From Haematobia irritans (Eukaryota; Arthropoda; Insecta; Diptera; Muscidae), in assembly GCF_050003625.1 (NCBI RefSeq), contig NC_134398.1, forward strand, positions 105,334,423 to 105,398,422: 64,000 bases of DNA. The letters are read 5' to 3'. Under the pieces are notes generated by a model. It was not told where the DNA came from. It did not search any database and saw nothing but the letters and a program-made list of their open reading frames with translations. A program made the translations under genes and the position numbers. This document shows, piece after piece, positions 20,736 to 32,300 of the stretch; position 1 is the stretch's first letter, and the number at the start of each line of letters is the position of its first letter.

Positions 20736-22479
20736 ATAGCTTTTGCCGTTTTTACGGCAAATGGGCCAGCGAAGTCTAGCCCCGTAATAGTGAATGGTAA
20801 CGAAAAGGAACTCCGCTCTGGGGGAAGAGCAGCCATCATTTGTGTTTGGATATTATTTTTATAAAGTGTACAGGTTTTGCATCTGCGAATGCATTTTTTG
20901 ATTGCTGAGCGCAGTCTAGATATATAATATTCTTCACGTAGACTTCTCATTAAGAGATTATTCTCTGCATGCAGCAATAGAACATGAGTAAACTCAATTA
21001 ACAGTTGAGTATAGCAAGATTGAACTGGGATAATGATAGGATGACTCTCACTATATCTAAGATCTCCATGGGTAATTCGCCCACTAACTCGAATAATTCC
21101 ATTATCATCCAAAAACGGATTTAAAGGAAAAAGGGGACTTTTCCTGGAAAGAGATTTCGAGTTTCTAAGTACTGTGTATTCGCGATTGAAGTATGTTTGT
21201 TGAGTTAATACAATCAATTTATGTTTAACATCCTTAAATTCTTCATGAGTAATGTACACTGAAATGTAAGTTCTCATTCGTCGAGACCTATTGAGAAAAC
21301 GATATACATATGCCAGCACTCTAATAGCTCTGTCCCATTTGGAAAATCTTTTTAATATTTCATCTTCCTCACATATATGAAATACCTCTACCCGTCGAAC
21401 TTCAGGTGGACTTTCATACACAATTGTAGGCTTAGGCCATTCCTCCGGGGGACGTTGAAGCCAAGTTGGTCCGTTCCACCAAAGAGAACAATTTGACAAA
21501 TCTCCAGGGCTACAGCCTCTTGACCCCAGATCAGCCGGATTATCAGCTGAGCGAACATGACTCCATGGACAATTTCTTACATTTCGAAGTACCTTTGCAA
21601 CACGATTTGCAACGTACGTTTTCCATGTAATAGGAGGCTTTCCCAGCCAACCGAGAGTAATGGATGAATCACACCATAAAAAGAGTTGGGATTGTTCAAA
21701 GCCTAGATTCGAAAGCACATGCTTGGCTAAACGAGACAACAACACTGCTCCACAGAGCTCAAGTCGCGGAAGGCTTACTGGATCAATAGGTGCTACTTTT
21801 GTTTTCGATATCAATAAATGTGTGTACACGTTTTCACCACAGTCAACTCGTAAATATACAGCGGCGCAATAAGCCCTCTCGGATGCATCACAAAACCCAT
21901 GCACTTGAGAAGTGTAAAAAGGAGAAAATTTCACCCATCGGGGAATTTTTACAAGAGATATTTGTTTCATGTTCTCCTGAAACGTTTGCCGTTTTCTAAA
22001 AGTGGCAGGTCCCACAGCTTCATCCCACTGTGTACCTTCAATCCACAACTGTTGTAGCAATATCTTTGCCTGCACAATTACTGGCGCCACCCATCCCACA
22101 GGATCAAACAGTTTTGAAACGGCAGAGAGAATTTGTCGTTTAGTTGCTGAATCTTTAGTGGGAGCCAAATCAATTTGGTATGTAAAAGTGTCACTCATAG
22201 CATTCCATTGAATCCCGAGTGTTTTTGTACCACTTGTTTCATAAAATTTTAAAAAATCAGAATCCAATATGTTATCTTTGGGAACAGAGTCAAGAATTTC
22301 TGCACAATTAGAGGTAACTTTCTTTAATGGAAACCCTGCCGACTTCAACATCGCAAATAGTTGAGAAAGAGACTCTTTTGCCGTAGAGGTGTCGTGAGCA
22401 CCAGATAATATGTCATCCACGTACGTTTCATTAAGAAGGACTTCAGAAGCTAGCGGAAATTTCGAACGAGAGTCGCGCG
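20657..22479 (-). pseudogene. BEL/Pao pol: reverse transcriptase palm, RNase H, integrase zinc domain
   Basis: The catalytic YVDD is near residue 24. Then KLFDPVGWVAPVIVQAKIL, the RNase H-like GFCDASERAYCAAVYLR, PRLELCGAVLL, WCDSSITLGWL and NPADLGSRG follow, all characteristic of Pao (peptidase A17-type) polyproteins. An HHCC region ends CIRRCKTC. The first codons come from the inserted gypsy-like LTR; genuine BEL sequence starts at 22479. The last residues after AKAM are out of frame. The missing RT front half is at 27632-28371. Confidence 0.9.
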
Positions 22480-22732
22480 AGTTACGATTCACTAACTATT
22501 GCTATTTTATTAATTCTTTCTATTTACTCTCCATATTCATTATGCATTATTTATAGTTTTAATTTTTATCCTTTATCTATGTTAATCACTCTTTTTTATT
22601 ACATACTCTTTAAATTCATTGACATTTTTGAATATCAGCTCAGTTGATCCGTAGAATCTGTAGAGTTAAGACTATTTGGAATTTAAATAAAATTATGAAA
22701 ATAAACCAATTGTGTTTTAATATTACATAACT
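22480..22732 (+). repeat. 5' LTR of the gypsy-like element
   Basis: 253 bp from AGTTACGATTCAC to ACATAACT. The single visible difference from the 3' LTR is G versus C in CATTATGCATTA near 22545. Confidence 0.95.
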
Positions 22733-22742
22733 GGCGCAGTCA
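22732..22742 (+). other. Primer-binding site, serine tRNA type
   Basis: TGGCGCAGTCA follows the LTR. The first ten bases match the complement of a serine-tRNA 3' end, as in 17.6 and 297. It overlaps the last LTR base by one nucleotide. Confidence 0.65.
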
Positions 22743-23197
22743 AGTTTGTGAACCTTAAGAAATATAAATTTTTATTGGAAATCATAGTAAATACGAACAT
22801 GTGAACTTAAGTTTACTGATAATAAAAAAAAGAAGAAAAAGAAATGAAACGATTTCCATTGTGTTATTAAATACTTCGCTAAAAATTAAAACTCCATCTT
22901 TGAAATCAAAAATGAATTCAGTGAGAAAATTTAATCTGAAAAAATAAAGAATATATGCAAAAATTTGTACAAAACAATAATAAGTGATCATAAATAAAAT
23001 TTAAACAAATTAACAAAACTTTGACCTTTACTTAATGTTTCAATGTCATTGAAAGACAAATGCAATCAGTGTAGAATTAAGAACAAATAACAGTGATCAA
23101 GTCTACACGAAGTTTGGAGACTACGACAAAACAAAAAGACAGTATCCCCAACTCCCCACAAGCATTTGAGTGATTTGGAGCAACAAAAACAACAACA

Positions 23198-24103
23198 ATG
23201 ACGTCACAGCTAGTGATTTCAATGAATGATGTGCTAACAGACGCTCAACGTATACGTGAGTACAGAGGAGATGACACTTACGCTCTTACATCTTTTTTGA
23301 GAGAAGTGGATACCATACTCTCTCTAGTCCAATGTGATGAGGGCGCGGCAATGTACATTTATCAACGTGTTGTTTTAAATAAAATACAAGGTGAGGCTCT
23401 ACATGTCATTAGAACTTTGGGGTCTAACCCAACGTGGGAGGAGACGAAAGAGGCACTAATTAATAACTTTGGTATACGAGAATCATATCACCAGCTTTAC
23501 CAGGAGGCATTCGCAGCAAAGAATACCGGTGTTGTCGATTATTATAAACAACTGAGATGTATATTATGTAAGCTAAATGAAAAATATGAGTATGATAAAA
23601 CGAAACCAATCGAATTCAGCCCATTGTATGTTGAAAAGATTATTTTGAGAACTTTTCTCAATAATATTGATGTAAATTTAGCATCTGTTGTCATTAACAG
23701 AAACATAGTAAAATTGAGAGATGCATACAATTTGCTGGAACGAGAGGGTTTAATTAGAAATAAGGATGAGAGTAAGGAGAAAAAGGTGAAAGAAAATGTT
23801 GATAATTACAATCGAAATTCTTATCGCAATTACCATGGGGAGCAGAGATCAGGAAATATTCGATGGGGAAATAGTGGAAGGGGAAATTTTATTGGAGGTC
23901 AATCAGCTGGACCAAGTAATGGTTATTCCAGTAGAAATAGTTTACAATTTAGAGGAAATGACATGAATGGTGGAAATACTTTCGATCGAAATGGTTCATC
24001 TCAAATGCAAATTGACCACATTGATGCTCATTGCCAACAGTCTTCATACAGTGATGAGCAAGTAAATTTTCATACAACTGCCCCAGGAAGGCACTTCCAA
24101 TGA
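23198..24103 (+). CDS. gag of the intact gypsy-like element
   Basis: ATG at 23198 in ACAACAATGACG context; 301 residues. The N-terminal two-thirds is a helical capsid-like region, with FLREVDTILSLV near 38, NPTWEETKEALINNFG near 87 and YYKQLRCILCKLN near 121. A basic region (KDESKEKKVKENV) follows. The tail is rich in Asn, Gly, Arg and Ser (YRNYHGEQRSGNIRWGNSGR) and seems to replace a CCHC zinc knuckle, which is absent. Its stop overlaps the pol ATG as ATGA at 24100-24103. It should form the particle and bind genomic RNA. Confidence 0.9.
   Translation: MTSQLVISMNDVLTDAQRIREYRGDDTYALTSFLREVDTILSLVQCDEGAAMYIYQRVVLNKIQGEALHVIRTLGSNPTWEETKEALINNFGIRESYHQLYQEAFAAKNTGVVDYYKQLRCILCKLNEKYEYDKTKPIEFSPLYVEKIILRTFLNNIDVNLASVVINRNIVKLRDAYNLLEREGLIRNKDESKEKKVKENVDNYNRNSYRNYHGEQRSGNIRWGNSGRGNFIGGQSAGPSNGYSSRNSLQFRGNDMNGGNTFDRNGSSQMQIDHIDAHCQQSSYSDEQVNFHTTAPGRHFQ
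24064..24070 (+). promoter_or_regulatory. Possible -1 frameshift heptamer (A AAT TTT)
   Basis: AAATTTT is in X-XXY-YYZ phase with gag, and the -1 frame is open from here into pol. The alternative is termination-reinitiation at the ATGA overlap at 24100. Sequence alone does not decide between them. Confidence 0.4.
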
Positions 24104-27100
24104 TTTACCTCACCATTGGTGGGGAGAAGATAAAGGCCTTAATTGATACGGGTTCGACTACATCAGTTTTAGATAGTGGTAGTTTGTTAAGTTATGAAAG
24201 GAAACCCCTTAAAAAGGAAATTTCATTTTCGTCACTGAATGGGAGTACACCCATTACTCATGAAATAATAACAGAATTGCCCCATGAATTTGGCGAGACG
24301 GCAACAATGTCATGGAAACTGACCAGCTTAAAAAATAGGGATTTTAACGCGATTTTGGGACAAAATATTTTGAGATCCCTTGGGGCTATAATAGACATGG
24401 ATGGTGACACATTGACCATAAATGAGAGACGGATTGATTTTATTCCTTATTGCCCTTATGTTTTAGATCGAATTTACCAGTTAGAGTCTCTAAATATAAA
24501 TAATAGGGTTTTGCACCATTTATTCAATAATTTAAATCAAGAGGAAACAATGGCTCTAGAGGATATTATTCAATCTTTTAGTGATCTAGTATTTAAGGAG
24601 GGCGATGTTTTGGGAAGTACCCAAATAATACAACATAATATTAGGACTATTACTGATAGGCCTATATATACGAAAATTTACCGATATCCCCATATTTACG
24701 AGCAGGAGATCTGTAGACAGATAGATGAAATGCTTAGCCATGGGATCATTACGGAAAGTAATTCACCTTATAATAGTCCTCTTTGGATTGTCCCAAAGAA
24801 AGTTGACAATTCCGGCGAGAAAAAATACCGAATAGTTATAGACTATAGGAGACTCAATGATGCGACGGTGGATGATAAGTTCCCAATACCAAATATTGAG
24901 ACTATTCTTGATAAATTGGGCAGATCCCAGTATTTCTCGACCATTGACCTTGCTAAGGGATTTCACCAGATCGTAGTTAAACCAGAGGACAGATCGAAAA
25001 CCGCATTTTCAACCCCATATGGTCACTACGAATTCGTTCGGATGCCCTTTGGCATGAAAAATGCTCCGGCGACGTTTCAGCGATTAATAAATAGTGTACT
25101 CAAGGATTACATCAATAAAATGTGTGTTGTGTACTTGGATGATATCCTTGTATTTTCTACGAGCCTTCAGGAAGCCTTCAGCATTAAGAAGATTTTTCAA
25201 AAATTAAGAGAGGCGAATCTAAAGATTCAAATGAACAAGTGCTCATTTTTTGCAAAGGAGACTTTGTACTTGGGCCATTTATTAACAACGGAGGGAGTTA
25301 GGCCAAATCCTGATAAGATTTCCACAATACTGAATTTGAAGTTACCACGCACCATTAAGGGTATTAAATCATTCCTTGGTGTAACTGGATATTATAGGAA
25401 ATTTATCAAGGACTATTCTAAAGTAGCATATCCGATGATTAGGTATTTACGTAAGGACATTAAACTAGATGTTAATGATCCTAATTATGTGAATTGTTTC
25501 GAGAAAATGAAGAGGATACTGACTGAGGCTCCGGTACTGAAGTATCCGGACTTTAATAGACCATTTCAGTTAGTGACCGATGCTAGCACAAATGCAGTTG
25601 GTGCTGTTTTGCAGCAAAATGGACACCCAATCTGCTATGCAAGTAGGACCCTCAATAGGCATGAGAGTAATTACTCTGCCACTGAAAAAGAGCTACTTGC
25701 GATAGTATGGGCGACGGGTTATTTTCGTCCGTATCTATATGGCGTAAAATTTGAGATACTCTCTGACCACCAGCCTTTACGTTGGCTTTTTGTGAAGTCA
25801 CAGTCGAAGGAACTTAATCCTCGTCTTTATAGATGGATCCTTAAATTGAGCGAGTTTAACATTACTGTCAATTATATTAAAGGCCATGATAATGTCGTCG
25901 CAGATTTTTTGAGTAGAATTAATTTCGAATCTGGTGAGATCAATTATTTGGACAATTCTGGGTGTTCTTTATACAATAATGACGTTGACGATAGAGCCAC
26001 CGTCCATTCTCAGGCAGAAGGTGATGTCGATTATGTGGGAATATTCGATACTATAGTGAACAGATTCCGAACTCAAATTATATTGACCGACAATAAAAGA
26101 AAAGATACCGACGTCGTTCATGGTAACAAGAGAATTTTTATTAGTTCTAGGGATTTGAATTCTGACTTAGATCGCATTCTCACTGAGAATCTTGTGAGAG
26201 GAAAAATTGGAATATTTAGTGAGCTAGATGATCATAAATATTATATATTGCAGAAGAAGATTATCGACCTTTTTCAGGGACAGCCAGGATTTAAGTTCGT
26301 TCGTTGTGCATACATGGCAGAGAATATGCCCTCAGAGGATGAGGCATACCGGCAGATAAATTTTTATCACAGAAATGAGACAGGTCATACCGGAATTAAT
26401 GAAAATTACGAAGGACTTAAGAGGAAAATATATTTTCCTAATCTAAAGTTGTTAATACAAAAGTATGTGAATAATTGCAAGATTTGTACTCAAGTGAAAT
26501 TTGACCGAAATCCAATAAGACCTAAATTTGCTAACACTGAGACCCCCACTGATGTTAGACAAATAGTTTATATGGATATCTATGTAAATTCTAGATCAAG
26601 CTTTTTGACATTTATCGACAGGTTTTCAAAATTTGCAACGGCTTACTATTTAAATGACAGAACAAATCAGACAATTATAGAAGTAATGCGACTTTACAAA
26701 TCACAGAAAGGACATTTCCATAAACTTATAACGGACAACGAGTTTAAGAGCATCAATATTAAGGATTATTTACGAAATGAGGGTATTGAGTTGCATCTGG
26801 TTAAGCCAAATAATCATACGGGAAATTCTGACATTGAGAGGTTCCACAATACTATCACTGAAAAAATTAGGATGTTGCATATTGAAAAAAGGTCTCTGAG
26901 TATAAAAGAAAAAGTAAGTAAAGCTGTCGAATATTATAATAATAGCTATCATTCAGTCACTAGGGAAAGACCAATTGATATTGAGTTTGGTAATTGTGAT
27001 AAGAAAAAAATATACGACAGAGTAATTGCCCATAAGAATATTGTAATTGGTAAAAGAAATACTATGAGAGAGTCATATGTCGAGAAAAGAGATGTCGGTT

Positions 27101-27240
27101 ATATAAAGAATTATAAGTCTGTTAGACATAAGGATGAACCAAAATTTAGACTAAGTAATTTACAGAATGTTCATGATTCGAATATTAAAAGAGAGACAAA
27201 ATTTAACAATCAATTGGATGTATCACAATTTGATGATTGA
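24100..27240 (+). CDS. pol of the intact gypsy-like element
   Basis: One open frame of 1046 residues. Aspartic protease ALIDTGSTT (DTGS at 16-19). Reverse transcriptase with RIVIDYRRLND (about 244), FSTIDLAKGFHQI (about 279), MPFGMKNAPATFQ (about 315) and catalytic YLDD at 345-348. RNase H with VTDASTNAVGAVLQQ (about 492), EKELLAIVWA and SDHQPLRWL. The integrase has an HHCC finger ending CKICTQVKF, with core acids in MDIYV, TDNEF and DIERFHNT. All catalytic residues are present, so this is a candidate for a functional copy. After a -1 shift, pol would begin a few codons upstream of the ATG. Confidence 0.95.
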   Translation: MIYLTIGGEKIKALIDTGSTTSVLDSGSLLSYERKPLKKEISFSSLNGSTPITHEIITELPHEFGETATMSWKLTSLKNRDFNAILGQNILRSLGAIIDMDGDTLTINERRIDFIPYCPYVLDRIYQLESLNINNRVLHHLFNNLNQEETMALEDIIQSFSDLVFKEGDVLGSTQIIQHNIRTITDRPIYTKIYRYPHIYEQEICRQIDEMLSHGIITESNSPYNSPLWIVPKKVDNSGEKKYRIVIDYRRLNDATVDDKFPIPNIETILDKLGRSQYFSTIDLAKGFHQIVVKPEDRSKTAFSTPYGHYEFVRMPFGMKNAPATFQRLINSVLKDYINKMCVVYLDDILVFSTSLQEAFSIKKIFQKLREANLKIQMNKCSFFAKETLYLGHLLTTEGVRPNPDKISTILNLKLPRTIKGIKSFLGVTGYYRKFIKDYSKVAYPMIRYLRKDIKLDVNDPNYVNCFEKMKRILTEAPVLKYPDFNRPFQLVTDASTNAVGAVLQQNGHPICYASRTLNRHESNYSATEKELLAIVWATGYFRPYLYGVKFEILSDHQPLRWLFVKSQSKELNPRLYRWILKLSEFNITVNYIKGHDNVVADFLSRINFESGEINYLDNSGCSLYNNDVDDRATVHSQAEGDVDYVGIFDTIVNRFRTQIILTDNKRKDTDVVHGNKRIFISSRDLNSDLDRILTENLVRGKIGIFSELDDHKYYILQKKIIDLFQGQPGFKFVRCAYMAENMPSEDEAYRQINFYHRNETGHTGINENYEGLKRKIYFPNLKLLIQKYVNNCKICTQVKFDRNPIRPKFANTETPTDVRQIVYMDIYVNSRSSFLTFIDRFSKFATAYYLNDRTNQTIIEVMRLYKSQKGHFHKLITDNEFKSINIKDYLRNEGIELHLVKPNNHTGNSDIERFHNTITEKIRMLHIEKRSLSIKEKVSKAVEYYNNSYHSVTRERPIDIEFGNCDKKKIYDRVIAHKNIVIGKRNTMRESYVEKRDVGYIKNYKSVRHKDEPKFRLSNLQNVHDSNIKRETKFNNQLDVSQFDD

Positions 27241-27374
27241 AGTAACCATGTTTTTGTTTTATATAAAAATGAATAAATTAGTTTTTTATGTAAATATGAA
27301 CAAATTAGTTTTAAGTCTATATTTAATATTTTAATTAACAATGTGGGCATTGTTGCTTTCTTTAGCGAAGGGGA
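27241..27374 (+). other. 3' untranslated region and polypurine tract
   Basis: AT-rich, with no ORF. GCGAAGGGGAA at about 27365-27375 borders the 3' LTR and is the likely plus-strand primer. Confidence 0.7.
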
Positions 27375-27627
27375 AGTTACGATTCACTAACTATTGCTAT
27401 TTTATTAATTCTTTCTATTTACTCTCCATATTCATTATCCATTATTTATAGTTTTAATTTTTATCCTTTATCTATGTTAATCACTCTTTTTTATTACATA
27501 CTCTTTAAATTCATTGACATTTTTGAATATCAGCTCAGTTGATCCGTAGAATCTGTAGAGTTAAGACTATTTGGAATTTAAATAAAATTATGAAAATAAA
27601 CCAATTGTGTTTTAATATTACATAACT
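27375..27627 (+). repeat. 3' LTR of the gypsy-like element
   Basis: 253 bp, same ends as the 5' LTR. It is followed by CGCG and then the interrupted BEL reverse-transcriptase sequence. Confidence 0.95.
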
Positions 27628-28371
27628 CGCGCAAGTTGAATCAATGTTCTTATAGCCAGATAAGGAGCGCAATTTACTCCGAAGGTTACAGTGTTGAGAG
27701 TATAATCCTTTATCATTGAGCCTGGGGACGGCCTGAAGAATATTCGTTGATATTGAATATCGTCTTTGTGTACCAGAATCTGACGGTACATTTTCTCAAT
27801 ATCACCGCAAAAAACATATTTATAGAGACGTCATCTAAGAATTATTGTTGTCAAATCCAATTGAAGAGTGGGACCAACATGCAAAACGTCATTGAGAGAT
27901 CTACCAGACTCTGTCCGCTTGGAAGCGTTAAATACTACTCTGACCTTAGTGCTTCGCCGTTCAGGCTTAATAACAGCATGATGTGGTAAATAGAAAGAAT
28001 GAAACGAGCCATTTGAAGAGATTTCTCTAGGTGATGTGTCCGACATATGTTTCAAAGTCAAATATTCCCTAAGGACATTATTATATTCGAGAGCTATTTC
28101 TGGATTTTTCGACGTAGATTTCTCCATTCTAATATATTGACCCAAAGCCATCTGCCTGGAAGAACCAAGTGGCGAACGATTGTGAAAATCCTCCTTAAAA
28201 GGCAGTCGAACAACATAGCGCCCTTCAGAATTGCGAAAAGTAGTTCTAATGAAAAGATCCTCACAATATTGATCATCAGCGGTAGAGCAAGTTTCAGAGG
28301 TAAGCTCCTCTTGATCCCAAAACTGTTTTAGCTGTCGACTTAACATGTCATTCGAGACCTCTGTAGTTTGA
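27628..28371 (-). pseudogene. BEL/Pao pol: N-terminal part of the reverse transcriptase
   Basis: On the minus strand, LKQFWDQEEL, YVVRLPF, YYLPHHAV-type FYLPHHAVIKPE, KVRVVFNASKRT, SLNDVLHVGPTLQ and DIEKMYRQI are typical Pao RT fingers and motif A. A TGA at 27833-27831 falls where the family has a Trp codon, suggesting a simple nonsense change. The frame is open on both sides of it, down to the gypsy-like insertion. Residues upstream of about 28371 derive from filler repeats and LINE antisense, and are not BEL. Confidence 0.85.
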
Positions 28372-28413
28372 ATAGAATATGTATGAATAGAATATAGTAG
28401 TATGAATAGAATA
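28372..28413. repeat. Filler repeats at the BEL/LINE junction
   Basis: Three copies of ATAGAATAT-type units (TGAATAGAATATGTATG, TGAATAGAATATAG) belong neither to BEL nor to the LINE. Such short templated repeats are common at end-joined breaks. Confidence 0.55.
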
Positions 28414-29345
28414 TAGAATGGGCTCAAGGAATTCTTGAGACTGGAAAAAGGGAACGATCGCAGGATGAGCTGCCATCCTCCAAAAGGGATCAAAGATCGT
28501 TTGCCTCAGTTGCTAAAGATAGCCTTGTGATGGCTATCATTAATAAAGGAGCATTGGACGGTATGGTTCCAAAGCAAAAATGGGGGGAAATTGAGAATGC
28601 TCTATCTGTCGTCTACTCACAGGTACTGGAAAAGTTTCCCGGCCCAGATCCTCGACACCAAGAGGCTGGTTGGTATCAAGGACGATTTAAGCTAGTCGCA
28701 TTTGAGGACCAGAGGTCTATAGAATGTTTTAAAGCTGCTCTGATACTGATTGGTGAAGTTTGGGAAGGAGCTGCTCTAGAGTTAGTTGAGAAGAAAGACA
28801 TACCGGCTAGACCTAGAGCACATGCCTGGATACCTGCAAACCCTTCTGACCCTGAATCTATTTTAAATAGACTGAAACGATGCAATCCAGATCTTCCAAC
28901 AGCTGATTGGAAGGTTGGCCGTTTGGATGAAGTGGATGGACCAAGACGGCATGCAGTGTTTATATTGAACACTCAGTCTTTGCCACATCTGGCAAAGTCC
29001 CAGGGCCGTGTATGTTATGGCTTTCATTATATCCAAATGAAGGTGTATAAAAACGATCAGCTAAAGGATTCAGAAATGGACAAGCCTCTGTCTGAATCAG
29101 AAGTAAGCGGATCCTCTTGCGAAGTCGAGGGAGATACCAAAGTTGAAGACATGGATAGATACCGTATGCGTGAGGAGGCTTCTATTGCCTCAGAACTCAC
29201 CAAAGTCGAACCTATGGTTATTGCGAGAGTCACCGATATCTCTGAAGAGGACATTCTTGATGACTCGATCGAAGCGGCTGATGTGACGGTTGTTGAAAAT
29301 CTCGATGGTCCTACGGATCCTCCAGATAAATCTTCATCATTGTAA
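28414..29345 (+). pseudogene. LINE ORF1, central and C-terminal part
   Basis: Open from 28414 through 29345, resuming ORF1 at WAQGILE. Contains KQKWGEIENALSVVYSQVLEK, EAGWYQGRFKLVAFED, a central globular region (IGEVWEGAALELVEKKDIP, RPRAHAWIPANP, DWKVGRLDE) resembling the DUF4780 domain of LINE ORF1 proteins, and an acidic C-terminus. The N-terminal third is at 18025-18510 on the far side of the nest. The ORF1 stop overlaps ORF2 by about 40 nt. Confidence 0.8.
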
Positions 29346-32300
29346 GGCTGCATGTGCTGCCTTAAAAGTTCTCCTGATGAAAGGGGACATAGATATAGTT
29401 CTTATTCAAGAACCATATGTTTACAAAAACAAAATATGTGAATTAAGTACTCCGGGGTTCAAACTATTGCAGTATACTGGTAATGATGTAAATCGAGCCT
29501 GTATAATTGATAAAAACGAGCTCAATTTGTTTCTGCTTCCCTCAATGTGCAATACAGACACTGTCGTTGCAAGTTTAGAAATAGCCAAATGCAAATATTG
29601 GGTATCTTCGGTCTACATGGGACATGACAGGGAGATGCCTCCATATGCCGTTAAGACCTTAGTGGAGGAGTCACTGAAAACAAAGGCGAAACTCATTATG
29701 GGATGCGATGCGAATGCACATCATAGTATATGGGGAAGTAGTGATACTAATGCAAGGGGAGAGTCGCTAATAGAGTTTATTTTGCGTACTAATCTGGTAG
29801 TTTGCAACAAGGGAGATGTCCCAACCTTTGTCACTAAAAACAGGCAAGAGGTTTTGGACATCACCTTGGCCTCGCAAGAACTAAATGAAATGATATCTGA
29901 GTGGCAGGTTTTAAGTGAACACAGCTTCTCAGATCATCGCTACATCAGTTTCAAATTTGATGTTCATATCACCAAGATCATATTTCCGCCAAATGTTAGG
30001 AAAGCTGACTGGAATAGGTATAGGGAATCGTTCAATATGATGATACCGGAAATAACAGAGACAAATATGAGAAATGTGCAAGATATCGAACACGCAGTGG
30101 AGCGGATTACTAAGGCCTTCAACATCTCACTGAAAGCTGCATGCCCTAGAGGAAAGCCAAGGGGGAAACATCGACCACCATGGTGGTCTACGGAATTAAG
30201 TAATATGAGGAAATCCTGCAGGAAGCTCTTTAACAAGGCAAAGTCCACCAGAGCCCCTGAGGACTGGGACGCTTACAAGAAGAATCTGAGAGGATACAAG
30301 CGAGAACTGAGAAAGGCTCAGCATAACTCTTGGAATGCTTACTGCAGCAGTATTGAGAATACGTCCGAGGCTTCCAGACTACGGAAGGTTCTAGCATCCA
30401 CCAACTCCGCTCCAGGTTTCATTAAAACATCGGAGGGCAATTGGACAACGTCCAGTAAGGAGACGCTGGAGGTACTATTGGACACACATTTTCCTGGAAA
30501 TCAGACGGTTGAACCATGTACTGGCGGTGCCACAGTTGCTCAGCGGTCGTTTCCTGTCGAGGAAATTGTATCGGAAACTAGAATAAGATGGGCGCTAAAT
30601 AGCTTTGGACCATTCAAATCCCCTGGACCTGATGGAATTACTCCGGCGGAGTTACAAGCTGTAACTGACAAAATTATCCCCTGGTTGTCGGTGATATATA
30701 AAGGATGTATCAACTTATCATATATCCCAGGAAAGTGGAGGGAAACAAAAGTCGTTTTCATACCTAAAGCGGGAAAAGCCTCTCACTCGAGGGCGAAGGA
30801 TTTCCGACCAATCAGCTTATCCTCATTCCTACTTAAGACTCTGGAGAGGATGATAGATATTTATCTTAGAACTAGCATCGATTTAAGTTTGTTCTCGAAA
30901 CGACAGCATGCATACTCGAAGGGCAGGTCTACTGAGACCGCACTACATGAACTAGTCAGCTTTATTGAAAGACATCGAAGGGGCGTTCAATAATGTCCAT
31001 CCGAGCTCGATATTAAATGGACTGACAACTCTGAATGTTGATCCATGTATACTCAGGCTGTTAGACGAACTGCTAATGAAGAGACGTATTTCAGCCACAC
31101 TAGGACAAGCAAACATACAAAGGTATGTGAACAGAGGCACTCCCCAAGGAGGAGTCCTATCACCTCTTCTTTGGAATGTTGCTATAAATAGCCTTCTGGT
31201 TACTCTAGAAAAAGAAAGGATAAAAGTGGTGGCATACGCAGATGATGTGGCTCTGGCAGTCAGGGGAAAATTCCCATCCACAATCAGAGATATTATTCAG
31301 AGGGCCCTCCGGATGACTGAGAAATGGGCGAAAGACAATGGTCTTGGGGTAAATCCTGCAAAGACAGAATTAGTCATGTACTGCAACGATCGCAAAACTC
31401 CCACGGTTAGGCCTATTTCCTTAGGGGGTATTGAAATTCCCTTTGGTGAATGTGCAAAATACCTTGGCGTTATTTTGGACAGGAAGCTGAACTTTAAGCT
31501 TAATATTGAAGAAAGGGCGAGAAAGGCAACTGTAGCTTTGTACTCGTGCAAAAAGGCAATAGGAAAAAAGTGGGGACTGAAACCAAAAATTGTGCATTGG
31601 CTATACACGGCAGTGGTTAGACCTATAATGCTATATGGTGTTGTAGTCTGGTGGCCGGCACTTCAGAAACCGACTTGTTTAGATAAAGTTCAGCGTATGG
31701 CGTGTTTGTGTATTTCAGGCGCATTCAGCAAGACAGGAACAAATTCCCTTAATGTCGTGCTGCATCTATTGCCTTTAGACATTTTGGCCAAACAGTCAGC
31801 TGCAACAACGGCTGTGCGGTTGCGCGAACTATCGCTGTGGTCCGAAAAAGGTTACGGTCACAGTTCTGTCCTCAAAACAATGCCAGATGTGCCTAACGTA
31901 GTGGATTACACTTTGGCGAGTCCACTTTTCGACAAAAAGTTTGAGACTCTAATCCCCAACAGTGAGGCGTGGTGCACACAGACCCCGGGGAATAAAGAAT
32001 ATATAGATTTCTACACTGATGGCTCCAAATTGGATGGACAAGTGGGGTTCGGAGTATATTCTAATGATCTGGAACTTCGAATAGCGAAAAGATTACCTAA
32101 TCACTGTAGTGTTTTTCAGGCTGAAATATTAGCAATAAGAGAGGTGGCGAATTGGCTGAGAGGTGGTGTTCCAAAAAATGTGGGCATTAATATATACTCA
32201 GACAGTCAACCTGCAATAAAATCCTTGGACTCTGTGTTCCTCAACTCGAAAACGGCCATCGACTGCCGCAAATCTCTCAATGAGATGGCTGAGCAGTACA

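Larger units (their letters stand above)
22480..27627 (+). mobile_element. Intact gypsy-like LTR retrotransposon (gag-pol), recent insertion
   Basis: Two 253-bp LTRs (AGTTACGATT...TTACATAACT) differ at one position by eye. They are flanked by CGCG at 22476-22479 and 27628-27631. Order: serine-tRNA-type primer site, leader, gag, pol in the -1 frame, polypurine tract. No env. Both coding frames are uninterrupted. It is inserted in the BEL/Pao RT gene on the opposite strand. Confidence 0.95.
18511..28371 (-). mobile_element. BEL/Pao retrotransposon, minus strand, 5'-truncated and interrupted
   Basis: Reading on the minus strand: RT start (28371-27632), a gypsy-like insertion, RT/RNase H/integrase (22479-19890), an extra zinc-knuckle ORF (19773-19168), polypurine tract and 3' LTR (19130-18511). 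The 5' LTR, gag and protease are absent. It lies inside LINE ORF1. The right junction has AATAGAATATAG filler repeats (28372-28413), consistent with imprecise break repair. Confidence 0.88.

Noticed and set aside
27747..28331. Plus-strand open frames opposite the BEL reverse transcriptase
   Set aside because: Antisense shadows; the minus-strand frame carries the Pao RT motifs.
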